From: Cannabis sativa
Taxonomy: Eukaryota > Streptophyta > Magnoliopsida > Rosales > Cannabaceae
Direction: 5' to 3'
DNA length: 64,000 nt
NCBI RefSeq assembly: GCF_029168945.1
Contig: NC_083604.1
Span: 39,675,686-39,739,685 of the forward strand
Shown in pieces: positions 31,264 to 42,760 of this stretch (position 1 is the stretch's first letter; each line of letters starts with the position of its first letter). The position numbers and the translations under genes were made by a program. Under the pieces are notes generated by a model. It had not been told where the DNA came from, ran no database searches, and was given only the letters and a program-made list of their open reading frames with translations.

Positions 31264-33689
31264 TGTAATACCCTGGAATTAAGGAAATAGATTAGCAAAG
31301 CCCTAACTAGTTAATTGAGTATTATTGTAGAATTATATTATATTATAATTTATTATATGCGAATTAATATGAGAAATGACATGTTAAGACCCCGTTGGTG
31401 AGCCAGGGGGATTTTAGTAATTTTGACCTGAGAAGGGTAAAACTGTGAATTTAATTTATTTTATGCTTATGAACTATATTATTATATAGTATATCTGGTG
31501 TGTCCTTTTTTAGGTGTGTTCTGACAAGTTGGCGCGAAATAGTCACAATCGGGTATTTCGGGCCGAACCGGGTTCGGGGCCGAAATATAATTTTGGGATA
31601 AATTATTGGCATTTTATTTATGTGTGAATAATCTGAAATTATTTAAATATGTGTTATATATGAAATGAATTCAATGCCCTTAATTGTTTGAGTATGTGAG
31701 AAATGGCCCTAGGGGCAAAATGGTAAATATGTATTTTTGGATTTATTTTCAACTAAAGGCATTCTTTGTAAGGAAATGAAATCCATTTTCTGCATTTTTC
31801 TTAACCCTAAAACAACCCCCTTCCCTCTCTCTCTATCTCTCTTTGTATTTGGTTGAAAAATTGGTGATTTGCTTGGTATTCAAGCTTAAAATTGAAGAAT
31901 TGTTTGAGGAGTTGTGGCTTGATCATTGCATTGAAGCTTGAGGTAGTTTTTCTATTGCTGAAATTTAATGAATTTTTTGCTGTGATTTTATGGTTGAAAA
32001 GCATGAAATAGGTTGGGATGGTCTTGAGATGCATGTTGGTGTTTTCTTGTTGATTTGAGCATGTTTGTACTTGGATCTTTTGAATTGATGTTGGGTTAGG
32101 TTTAGACAGAATTTAAAAGGAATTTTATTGTGTTTTTATTCTGTTATTGAACTTTGAAATTAATTGTTCAAGTTCAAGTTCTTGAGCTTGAAGTTCTTGG
32201 TGATTTTGCTTAAGTTGGAGCTTTGAAGTTTATGATGTTTAATCTGAATTTTTGGGGTTTTTACCATTGGATTTTTAATGCATGAATTGTATTTTAAGCT
32301 TTTGATTTAATTACTGGAAAATTCTATTTGATGGATTTAAGTTTTGGTTGAGAATTGAGTTGAAATGGATGAACTTAGGGGCTGAAATTCATTGTTGAAG
32401 GCTGATTTTTTAGTTGCTGGTTTTTGGTGTTGTTGGAGAGTGAATTAGGTGTAATTCCTCTCTAATTACTTGTTTATGTTAGGTGAAAGTTTGGTATGAT
32501 TGTGGGTTGATATAGCATGAAAATTGGTGTTTTTGGATGCATTTTCGTGGCTGGAAACTGGGTTTCCTGGGTTTTTAAACCCAGTAGCCGCGACCATTTT
32601 TGGCAGCTTATTGTATTTTTTTTGGGTTTATGTTTTGGTCATAAATTTTGACTCGGGACTCCGTTTGGGACGTTCTTTATATCGTTGGAAAGCTCGTTCC
32701 GAGCTCTATCTGAATATTTGAAATTTAAATGCCCAGTTTTTAATTTGTAGAAATGGATTTCGGGATTAACCCTATACTTGTGTATCCCGGAATTGTGACT
32801 AGGATTACCGACACTTGGTCAGGAGCACCCGGGGATTTGGAATCTCCATATTTGTGGGACATCAGGTAAGACAGTAGTTAGCACGTGGAGATATGCGCAA
32901 TGGCGCTTATATGGAATGTGATTTATATGAGAAACTAGAAACCGGGATTAGAGTTATTACTCTAAAGTGAGCGGTTTATTGGCTTAGGGTTATTACCCAA
33001 GTGAATTGTTAATATGTAATTTTTATGCCATGATGTATATAGATGTATATTGAAGTAAAGGGTTGTGTGTTCAAGGCATAATCGGGTTGGACTCGGTAAC
33101 TAGAACCGAGATGAACTGTTCTAAGGCCTTATTGTAATTAGACGTGTGAGCGTAACACGTAGGTCTATGCCACATAGACATAAATAGACGTGTGAGCGTA
33201 ACATGCAGGTCTGTGTCATACAGAAAAATATGAAATGGCATTATTATTATTATTATTTATGTGATGAGTTATATATGATTAACGATATATCTTACTGTCT
33301 TGCTGGGCTTGGCTCACGGGTGCTCTACTGTGCAGGAAATGGTAAATCTATCTCTGATCAGCCATGAGTATGGGAGTTGGGCGATGTATGTACATGTTCG
33401 GGCCACACTAGACCAAGCAGGTTGGGGTCTACCAGCGTTGAAACTTTTGTAACTCTATTTTGCCGCTTAGGTCGGCTAAGGAGAAAAGACTTGTAATATT
33501 TTGTAAAATGATTTTTGGGATCCCGAAACATATAACTTTTGTTTGTAAGGTTAAAATTATTACAAGTTTATTTTCATTCCATTTTCGTTTAAAGTTTAAT
33601 TTCCGCGCTTATTTTAAAACCAATCCCGTTTAGCGGATTAGGGTTTCTTAATCATATTGGGTAGCTTGCCTAAATCTTAGGGCGTTACA
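31264..33689 (+). repeat. Element D, 5' LTR (2426 bp)
   Basis: From TGTAATACCCTGGAATTAAGG to TTAGGGCGTTACA. The 3' part carries a string of small inverted repeats (32948-33224, separate entry), bracketed by a possible splice donor CAGGTAAGA (GT at 32866) and an acceptor CTACTGTGCAG (ending 33335). Confidence 0.93.
32948..33224 (+). repeat. String of short hairpin-forming inverted repeats in the D 5' LTR
   Basis: Hairpins: TTAGAG/CTCTAA (32948-32965), CTTAGGGT/ACCCAAG (32983-33001), CTCGGT/ACCGAG (33092-33110), ACGTGT/ACACGT (33142-33160), GTCTATG/CATAGAC (33163-33179), a weaker second ACGTGT copy (33188-33206) and TCTGT/ACAGA (33210-33224). An outer pair AAGGC/GCCTT (33073-33077 and 33126-33130) can enclose the third. 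The same set occurs in D2 with compensatory stem changes. Confidence 0.7.
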
Positions 33690-33692
33690 GTT

Positions 33693-33707
33693 TGGTATCA
33701 GAGCGCC
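33693..33707 (+). other. Primer binding site of element D
   Basis: TGGTATCAGAGCGCC three bases after the LTR; the first 12 bases match the plant initiator tRNA-Met 3' end complement. Confidence 0.9.
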
Positions 33708-33779
33708 AAGGATTTTAAACTTCCTGTAGACCGGCCGAACATGTACAATCATCGTCAGAGATAAGCTCGACTCATGGTG

Positions 33780-34011
33780 CAGTAAGTGTTGAGAGTAAAT
33801 ACTTTACTGCTTATTTGATCAATTATTTACCGCTTTCCATTTTAGGCAGTATGTAAGCATCTAGAGTATTTATGTGATATATGATGCCATGCTTAAAATG
33901 CTATATGTTAAGTGTTTAATTATATGAAGTAAATAGTTGAGTTAGGGTTTAAGGCAATAAGTGCATAAGTGTGGTATTGGTGCTTAACTCGCTGGGGTTG
34001 TTGGTTACAGG
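33780..34011 (+). other. Putative leader intron of element D, between PBS and gag
   Basis: Donor-like GCAGTAAGTGTTG (GT at 33781-33782) and acceptor TTGTTGGTTACAG ending near 34010, with a branch-like GCTTAACTC upstream. Both sites recur at the same places in D2 (46230 and 46457). Removing it would bring the gag ATG (34025) close to the PBS. Inferred. Confidence 0.5.
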
Positions 34012-34024
34012 GGTACTTGTAAAA

Positions 34025-34975
34025 ATGGACCCTCCGCAATCATCTAGACCACAGGGCGAGCAAGTAGAGCATGGTGTAGACCAAACCAATCCACCGGCAC
34101 CGCCTGCACCTCTGTAGAATCTGGGGGATAATGCGGGGGTTGGCAATGCTAATCCTCCTGCTGACTGGTAGCAGATGTTCCATGAAATACGAGGTATCAT
34201 ACTTCGTCAAGAGGAAGAGTTGCGTCGATTAAGGCAACCGGCACCGGCTGCCCCTGTTGAGCAAGTGTTACCACCAGTGCCTATGCCAGTGGTGGGTAAC
34301 CAGGGGTTTATGATGCCGCATAGAGATTCCATGTTTGAGCAGTTTGTGAAGCTGCAACCTCCTACTTTTCTGGGAGGTACTTACATAATTAAAGCTGAGC
34401 AATGGATGAGTACAATCACCCGTATCCTTGATAATATGGGAGTGACGGGAACAGAGAGAGTGAATTGTGCAGCTTTCATGTTACAAGATCATGCCCGCGT
34501 CTGGTGGGATATTGTGGGACAGACTCGTGACGTCAATGTAATGACTTGGGATGAGTTTAAGAATTTGTTTGAAGAAAAATTTTATAACATCGCTGTGAGG
34601 ACTTCACACATGGAAGACTTTGTGAAGTTAACTCAGGGGAAGATGTCTGTGGCCGAATACACTCTAGAGTCTGATCGGTTGTCCAAGTTTGCTGGTGATC
34701 TGGTGCCCAGTGGTAACACTGATCACAAACGAAAGGTTGATGCTTCCGGAACATCAGGGGGTAACAGGAAGTTTTGGGGAAACAGAGGTGGCCGCCAGGG
34801 CCGCAGATCTTCATTCCGATCTTATCCTTAGTGTTTAAAATGCAAGAAACTCCATCAGGGTGAATGTCGGGCCAAGACTTGTTTCCTGTGTTGCATGGTG
34901 GGCCACTTCATCAGAGATTGTCCTCAGACTAAGAAGGAGGAGCCTAATAAGAATGTTACTCAGAACCCGGGATGA
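34025..34975 (+). pseudogene. gag: Element D Gag, with stops and a deletion
   Basis: Starts MDPPQSSRPQGEQVE, as in D2. TAG stops at 34115 and 34169, where D2 has CAA and CAG. The capsid core follows: FVKLQPPTFLGGT, QWMSTITRILDNMGV, HARVWWDIVG and the WDEFKNLFEEKFY block. Against D2, about 210 bp are missing after LVPS (near 34710). A further TAG at 34829 separates the basic GGNRKFWGNRGGRQGRRSS tail from a zinc knuckle CFLCCMVGHFIRDC (D2: CFQCG), and the frame meets a TGA at 34973. The protein would form the particle shell. Confidence 0.9.
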
Positions 34976-34984
34976 CTTTTTACC

Positions 34985-35668
34985 ATGACTCAGGCTGACG
35001 CTGATGCTAGTCTGTCAGTGGTGACAGGTCAGTTGTCTATAAATGGTTGTTCGTATACTGTATTGTTTGATTCTGGAGCTACCCACTCTTATGTGTCAAG
35101 TAGAGTAATTGAAAATTTTGATAAACCATGTGATATTTATGCTTCGAGGTTTGGTACCCTTTTACCTTCGGGAGACCTTATAGTATCCACTAGGTGGATT
35201 CGGTCCTTGTCCTTCTGGAATGACGGTTGTGAATTAACCGCCAATCTAATAGAATTGCAACTGTCTGATTTTGATATAATCCTGGGAACGGATTTTCTGT
35301 CTAAGTATGGGGCAACGATTGACTGCAAGCGGAAGATGGTGGTGTTTGAGCCTGATAGTGCCAACCCAACAGTGTTTGTGGGAAAAGTTCAGGGGGCACG
35401 CATACCAAGAATAACACTTTTGAAAGCTAAGGACCTGATGAGCAGAGGTTGTCTGGGATTCATAGTTACTGCAGTGGATACCAGCCAACCTGTGACATCT
35501 AGACCTGAGAGTACAAGATTGGTATGCGAGTTTCTTGACGTCTTTCCAGAAGATCTACCGGGATTGCCACCTACCCGGGAGATTGAATTTGTAATTGAGT
35601 TGGTTCCGAGAGCGGAACCAGTATCAAAGGCACCGTATCGAATGGCTCCAGCAGAATTAAAAGAATGA
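34985..35668 (+). pseudogene. pol: Element D protease
   Basis: Retropepsin-type aspartic protease: [16 protein letters not shown] at about 35065-35110 with the catalytic DSGAT, and [16 protein letters not shown] further on. Same frame as Gag. The frame ends at 35668 because one T is missing relative to D2 (GAATGAAG against GAATTGAAG near 35665), where RT entry begins ([12 protein letters not shown]). Confidence 0.9.
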
Positions 35669-37026
35669 AGATACAACTACAAGAATTATTGAATCTGGGA
35701 TTCATTAGGCCGAGTTACTCTCCTTGGGGTGCTCCGGTATTATTTGTGAAGAAGAAAGACGGGTCTCCGCGAATGTGTATTGATTACCGAGAGTTGAATA
35801 AGCTTACCATCAAGAACAAATATCCTTTACCTCGAATTGATGATCTTTTTGATCGACTGAAAGGGAAGATGGTCTTCTCCAAGATCGATCTTCGCTCAGG
35901 CTATCATCAGCTGAGAATTTGAGAGGAAGATGTCCCGAAAACTGCTTTCCGTACTCGGTATGGACATTATGAATTTCTAGTGATGTCTTTTGGACTCACC
36001 AATGCACCGGCAGCATTCATGGATCTTATGAATCGGGTATTCAAGGATTACCTGGATAGATGTGTGATCGTGTTTATTGATGACATCTTGGTTTATTCTG
36101 AATCGGAAAAGGAACATGAGTTGCATCTTAGATCTGTATTGCAACGATTACGAGACCACAAGCTCTATGCTAAATTCAAAAAGTGTGAATTCTGGTTATC
36201 TCGTGTCTTTTTCTTGGGGCACATAGTAGATAAAGATGGGATAATGGTTGACCCGGCCAAGATTGAAGCTGTTCGGGATTGGCCAATACCAAAATCGGCT
36301 ACTGAGGTCAGAAGCTTTTTCGGCTTAGCTTGGTATTATCGTCGATTTGTTGAGGGTTTCTCAAAGATCGCTGTACCCTTAACGGTGTTGACTCAAAATA
36401 ATTTGAAGTTTGTTTGGACTGATCGGTGTGAGAAAAGTTTTTTGAAGTTAAAGCAGCGCTTGATTACCGCTCCAGTGCTAACTCTTCCTTCAGATAAGGA
36501 AAATTTTGTTGTTTATTGTGATGCCTCGAGACAAGGTCTCGGTTGTGTTCTTATGCAAGCTGGAAAGGTAATAGCTTATGCTTCTCGGCAGTTAAAGGAG
36601 TACGAGCAGAGGTACCCTACTCACGACTTAGAACTCGCGACAGTAGTATTTGCGCTAAAGATTTGGCAGCATTACTTATATGGCGAGAGATGTGAGATAT
36701 ACACTGATCATAAGAGTCTGAAATACTTCTTTACCCAGAGAGACCTGAATATGAGACAAAGACGCTGGCTAGAACTGGTGAAGGATTATGATTGTGAGAT
36801 CCTTTATCACCCTGGTAAGGCCAATGTGGTTGCTGATGCCTTGAGTAGAAAGGGGCAGAGTCAGATAAATACTGTGAAACAAATCTCGTGGCAGTTAGCA
36901 AATGAGATGACCCGAGCTAAAATTGAGTTGGTTGTAGGGCAGTTGGCTAATATTACCCTGCAATCTACTCTTTTAGAGCGAATCAAAGAAGCACAATTGC
37001 AAGATCCAGAGTTAATGAAATCCTGA
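35665..37026 (+). pseudogene. pol: Element D reverse transcriptase and RNase H
   Basis: [56 protein letters not shown], then a TGA (35920, CGA in D2), [20 protein letters not shown] and the catalytic [10 protein letters not shown]. The RNase H has [10 protein letters not shown] (Asp), the [12 protein letters not shown]lu, [11 protein letters not shown] and NVVADALSR. Ends at a TGA (37024, CGA in D2). Apart from the two CGA-to-TGA changes the stretch is well preserved. Confidence 0.92.
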
Positions 37027-38150
37027 GATAGGGTTTCGGCTGGGAAGACTAGTGACTTTACAGTGGATGAAACAGGAATGTTACGATTTATGAATCGTGT
37101 TTGTGTGCCTATGGATGATGGTATTAAAAGAGAGATTATGACTGAGTCTCATACGACTCCTTACTCAGTTCTTCCGGGGTCAACGAAGATGTATCAAGAC
37201 CTTAAGGCCATGTTTTGGTGGCCAACAATGAAGAATGACATCACTGAGTTTGTTGCTAAGTGTCTTACCTGTCAGCAAGTGAAGGCTGAACATCAGAGGC
37301 CTGCAGGGTTGCTGCAGCCATTGAATATCCCAGAGTGGAAATGGGAAGACATTACTATGGACTTTGTGGTAGGCTTGCCGAGAACCACGGGACAGTTCGA
37401 CTCTGTATGGATCATAGTGGACAGGTTTACAAAGTCAGCGCACTTTTTGCTTGTTCGAACGAACTTCTCCATTGATCAGTATGCTGAGTTATATGTTAGA
37501 GAAGTTGTTCGTCTTCATGGTGTCCCAAAGTCCATTGTTTCGGATAGAGATCCGAAATTCACATCAAGATTTTGGGAGAGTCTACATCGAGCTATGGGAA
37601 CTCAGTTAAAGTTTAGCACAGCATTTCATCCTCAGACGGATGGACAATCCGAGAGGACTATTCAGATCTTAGAAGACATGCTACGGGCATGTGTTCTTGA
37701 CTTTGAAGGATCATGGGTAAAGTACGTTCCCCTGATTGAGTTCTCGTACAACAACAGCTATCAGGCAACAATCAGGATGGCCCCGTATGAGCTTTTATAT
37801 GGAAGAAAATGTAGATTACCTATTCACTGGGATGAGGTAGGTTAAAGAAAGTTCTTGGGTCCCGAGGCTGTTCAGAGAACAAGTGAGGCAGTTGATAAAA
37901 TTAGAGCGCGAATGCTCGCGGCTCAGAGCAGACAAAAGAGTTATGCTGACCCAAAGCGACGGGATATTTATTTTCAGATCGGGGACATGGTGTTTCTCCG
38001 AATATCGCCGATGAAAGGCATCAAGCTCTTTGGTAAGAAAGGAAAACTTAGCCCCAGGTTCATTGGACCTTTTAATATCCTTGAGAGGATAGGGCAAGTA
38101 GCGTACAGGTTGGCTATGCCCCCAGCGCTGGCACCTGTACATGATGTGTT
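37027..38150 (+). pseudogene. pol: Element D integrase
   Basis: HHCC zinc finger from about 37150 ([26 protein letters not shown]). Core: DITMDFVVGLPR (Asp), [15 protein letters not shown] (Asp) and [13 protein letters not shown] (Glu), all three catalytic residues present. A TAA (37843; GAA in D2) follows HWDEVG. The GPF/Y module [21 protein letters not shown] lies at 38050-38110. The frame is cut at 38150 in HDV by the solo LTR and resumes at 40049. Confidence 0.92.
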
Positions 38151-40043
38151 TGTTGGAATTATTTTACCAGGATCTTAGATCTACTCACAAGTATGTTTAT
38201 TAACATCCTAAATAAGAACTTTCTAAAACAATAAATTAAACACATATAAAGTTTAGGAAACCTTACATTGGGTGCAGCGGAATAATATGACTCCTTCCGT
38301 TCAGATATCTAGCCCTTGATTCCTTTCTGTAGCAGAGCATTATCAATATCTGAACCTGGATCTCTTTCTCTGAATCTTTGATGCTGAAACTCCTTCTTGC
38401 TGAAAATCTTTCTTCACGATCTTCCTCACTATGATTGAGGTATCACTTGCTGTGTGTGGGCACTACTCATACACTAAGGATTTTCAAAATTGAAGGAAGA
38501 AGAAAGAGAAAGTGGGTTCGGCCAAAGATAGGGAGAGAGAGAGGCTCAGTTTTTCTGAATCAGAAGTGTCAGAAGAAAAGTGTAATTTTCCTGAAGCCTT
38601 CACTATCTATTTATAGCATTCCACTAGGGTTAGGTTTGAATTATTTGGCATTAAAATAATGAAAACATCAGAGGGAAAACCCTACAAAAGTGGCCGGCCA
38701 TGCAAGGTGGATTTGGGCCTCACTTTTTGCAATTTTGCAGTTTTATCTTTTCTGCATCTGATTTTCTCAAAAATGCCAATTTTCTAATTCAACCATTTAA
38801 ATGCCAATTCTAACTATTTAATAACTATAAATAATTATTAAATAATATTGCCATTTATCATATTTATTAATTGAACCATACAAAGTATCATAATTAACAA
38901 ATTTGCCCCTAAAACTCTTTCTTTACAATTTTGCCCTTACTTAGTGAAAAATTCACAAATAGACATAGTCTAATTTGAGAATTATAATTGATTAATCAAA
39001 ACCAATTATATGAGTCTTACAAGCAATATTATCTCAACTAGTGCCGGGACCATGGGTCTATATAACCGAGCTTCCAATAAGTAGATCAAGAATTTAGCAC
39101 TAAAATTCACTAACTTATTAATTCTTCGTTGAATCCACGCATAGAACTTAGAATTGCACTCTCAGTTATATAGAATGCTCTATATGTTCCACCATATAGA
39201 CACATCATTAGTTATCCATTGTTATAATCCTAATTTGATCAATGATCCTCTATATGAATGATCTACACTGTAAAGGGATTAGATTACCGTTACACCCTAC
39301 AATGTATTTATTCCTTAAAACACTTAACCCCGTATAAATGATATTTCAGCTTATGTGAAATGAGTACTCCACCATTTATGTTCGTTTGGTCAAGCTCGAA
39401 GGAGATCATCCTTTGCTTACTATTTGCCACATAGAAGCTATAGATTCCATGTTTATGCTAGCGCTCCCACTCAATTGCACTATCGTGTTCCCAAAATGTA
39501 CGTATCACCCTGACCTAAAAGTAGGCTTAACTACAAATCAAAGAACACGAATAGCCTTTCAAGATTGAGCCTAATCATAACAGGATTAAGAACAGTTGAT
39601 CTAGGATCAACTAGGCGATATTGACTTGAATAGATATTACGGTAAGTTTAATAAATCTAAGTCAAAGTTCAATATCGGTCCCTTCCAATGCATACTCCAT
39701 GCATCCAACCTAAGCTTTACTTTAACCAATGCTCTAGAAAGAACATAGCACTTCTCCAAATGCAAGTAAACTCTGTTGTAGATTATCATATCAGGAAAAC
39801 CCTATGTCTGATAAATCTAGGAAACTTTATTCACGTAGTCATGTTTACTTTCTAATGTGTTGACGACACAATAAACAGGATCAAGTATGTGAAAAGGGTT
39901 TCAGATGAATTCATACATTATATACATATAATCATGAAATAAATCATGTGAACCATGCAACATTAAATGTTATTTCTGATCTATATTAATAAGTAAATCT
40001 GATTATATTGAAATGAGTTTTATTTAGGGCATAAAACCCAACA
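38151..40043 (-). repeat. Solo LTR of the A/B family (1893 bp) in element D
   Basis: It starts TGTTGGAATTATTTTACC and ends ACCCAACA. TSD GTGTT is present on both sides (38146-38150 and 40044-40048). Same length as the unduplicated B LTR and very similar to it, so it belongs to the B subgroup. It disrupts D between the integrase and the chromodomain. Confidence 0.93.
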
Positions 40044-40048
40044 GTGTT

Positions 40049-40297
40049 CCATGTTTCGATGCTTCAAAAATATGTCTCAGATTAGTCCCATATCTTGAGT
40101 TATGAAGCATTGGAACTACAACCAGATTTATCATATGAGGAACAACCGGTGCAAATACTTGACAGAAGGGAGAAAGTCTTGAGAAATAAGATAATTGCAC
40201 TGGTGAAAGTGTTATGGAGGAATAGTAAAGTAGAAGAGGCAACCTGGGAACTCGAGACGGATATGCAGCAGAAATATCCAGAGTTGTTTAGGTAAAT
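40049..40297 (+). pseudogene. pol: Element D chromodomain, 3' end of pol
   Basis: Resumes after the solo [41 protein letters not shown] and QQKYPELF form the C-terminal chromodomain of Tekay-type elements, which directs integration to heterochromatin. The stop is at 40293-40295. The piece just after the junction is frame-shifted relative to D2. Confidence 0.85.
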
Positions 40298-40316
40298 TTC
40301 GGGACAAAATTTCTAT

Positions 40317-40330
40317 AAGGAGGGGGTAAT
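40317..40330 (+). other. Polypurine tract of element D
   Basis: AAGGAGGGGGTAAT immediately before the 3' LTR. Confidence 0.85.
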
Positions 40331-42755
40331 TGTAATACCCTGGAATTAAGGAAATGGATTAGCAAAGCCCTAACTAGTTAATTGAGTATTATTGTAGAAT
40401 TATATTATATTATAATTTATTATATGCGAATTAATATGAGAAATGACATATTAAGACCCCGTTGGTGAGCTAGGGGCATTTTAGTAATTTTGACCCGAGA
40501 AGGGTAAAACTGTGAATTTAATTTATTTATGTGCTTATGAACTATATTATTATATAGTATATCTGGTGTGTCCTTTTTCAGGTGTGTTCTGACAAGTTGG
40601 CGCGGTATAGTCACAATCGGGTATTTCGGGCCGAACCGGGTTCAGGGCCGAAATATAATTTTGGGATAAATTATTGGCATTTTATTTATGTGTGAATAAT
40701 CTGAAATTATTTAAATATGTGTTATATATGAAAGAATTCAATGCCCTTAATTGTTTGAGTATGTGAGAAATGGCCCTAGGGGCAAAATGGTAAATATGTA
40801 TTTTTGGATTTATTTTCAACTAAAGGCATTCTTTGTAAAAAAATGAAATTCATTTTCTGCATTTACCTTAACCCTAAAACAACCTCCTTCCCTCTCTCTC
40901 TATCTCTCTTTGTATTTGGTTGAAAAATTAGTGATTTGCTTGGTATTTAAGCTTAAAATTGAAGAATTGTTTGAGGAGTTGTGGCTTGATCATTGCATTG
41001 AAGCTTGAGGTAGTTTTTCTATTGCTGAAATTTAATGAATTTGTTGCTGTGATTTTATGGTTGAAAAGCATGAAATAGGTTGGGATGGTCTTGAGATGCA
41101 TGTTGGTGTTTTCTTGTTGATTTGAGCATGTTTGTACTTGGATCTTTTTGAATTGATGTTGGGTTAGGTTTAGACAGAATTTAAAAGGAATTTTATTGTT
41201 TTTTTATTCTGTTATTGAACTTTGAAATTAATTGTTCAAGTTCAAGTTCTTGAGCTTGAAGTTCTTGGTGATTTTGCTTAAGTTGGAGCTTTGAAGTTTA
41301 TGATGTTTAATCTGAAATTTTTGGGGTTTTTACCATTGGATTTTTAATGCATGAATTGTGTTTTAAGCTTTTGATTTAATTACTGGAAAATTCTATTTGA
41401 TGGATTTAAGTTTTGGTTGTGAATTGAGTTGAAATGGATGAGTTTAGGGGCTGAAATTCATTGTTGAAGGCTGATTTTTTAGTTGCTGGTTTTTGGTGTT
41501 GTTGGAGAGTGAATTAGGTGTAATTCCTCTCTAATTACTTGGTTTATGTTAGGTGAAAGTTTGGTATGATTGTGGGTTGATATAGCATGAAAATTTGTGT
41601 TTTTGGATGCATTTTCGTGGCTGGAAACTGGGTTTCCTGGGTTTTTAAACCCAGTAGCCGCGACCATTTTTGGCAGCTTATTGTATTTTTTTCGGGTTTT
41701 TGTTTTGGTCATAACTTTTGACTCGGGACTCCGTTTGGGACGTTCTTAATATCGTTTGAAAGCTTGTTCCGAGATGTATCTGAATATCTGGAATTTAAAT
41801 GCCCAATTTTTAATTTGTGGAATTGGATTTTGGGATTAACCCTATACTTGTGTATCCCGAAATTGTGACTAGGATTACCGGCACTTGGTCAGGAGCACCC
41901 GGGGATTTGGAATCTCCATATTTGTGGAACATCAGGTAAGACAGTAGTTAGCACGTGGAGATATGCGCAATGGCGCTTATATGGAATATGATTTGTATGA
42001 GAAACTAGAAACCGGGATTAGAGTTATTACTCTAAAGTGAGCAGTTTATTGGCTTAGGGTTATTACCCAAGTGAATTGTTAATATGTAATTGTTATGCCA
42101 TGATGTATATAGATGTATATTGAAGTAAAGGGTATGTGTTCAAGGCATAATCGGGTTAGACTCGGTAACTACAACCGAGATGAACCGTTCTAAGGCCTTA
42201 TTGTAATTAGACGTGTGAGCGTAACACGTAGGTCTATGCCACATAGACATAAATAGGTGTGTGAGCGTAACACGCAGGTCTGTGTCATACAGAAAAATAT
42301 GAAATGGCATTATTATTATTATTTATGTGATGAGTTATATATGATTAGCGATATATCTTACTGTCTTGTTGGGCTTGGCTCACGGGTGCTCTACTGTGTA
42401 GGAAAGGGTAAATCTATCTCTGATCAGCCATGAGTATGGGAGTTGGGCGATGTATGTACATGTTCGGGCCACACTAGACCAAGCGGGTTGGGGTCTACCA
42501 GCGTTGAAACTTTTGTAACTCTATTTTTCCGCTTAGGTCGGCTAAGGAGAAAAGACTTGTAATATTTTGTAAAATGATTTTTGGGATCCCGAAACATGTA
42601 ACTTTTGTTTGTAAGGTTAAAATTATTACAAGTTTATTTTTATTCCATTTTTGTTTAAAGTTTAATTTCCGCGCTTATTTTAAAACCAATCCCGTTTAGG
42701 GGATTAGGGTTTCTTAATCATATTGGGTAGCGTGCCTAAATCTTAGGGCGTTACA
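40331..42755 (+). repeat. Element D, 3' LTR (2425 bp)
   Basis: Matches the 5' LTR throughout, one base shorter overall, with scattered substitutions. The hairpin string is at about 42028-42290; its second ACGTGT-type stem reads GTGTGT/ACACGC, still pairable through G-U. Confidence 0.93.
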
Positions 42756-42760
42756 AAGAC

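Larger units (their letters stand above)
31264..42755 (+). mobile_element. Tekay/Del chromovirus element D, with a solo LTR inside
   Basis: A complete Ty3-gypsy element with LTRs of 2426 and 2425 bp and a perfect 5-bp TSD AAGAC (31259-31263 and 42756-42760). The primer binding site is for initiator tRNA-Met. The domain order is gag, protease, RT, RNase H, integrase, GPF/Y, chromodomain. The C-terminal chromodomain marks the chromovirus clade; the sequence style fits Tekay/Del. It is inactive: many stops, one gag deletion, one frameshift, and a solo LTR at 38151. Confidence 0.93.

Noticed and set aside
33140..33225. Tandem repeats considered as a CRISPR-like array or tRNA genes
   Set aside because: Plant LTR context; the units are variable hairpins, with no tRNA cloverleaf or constant repeat-spacer pattern.
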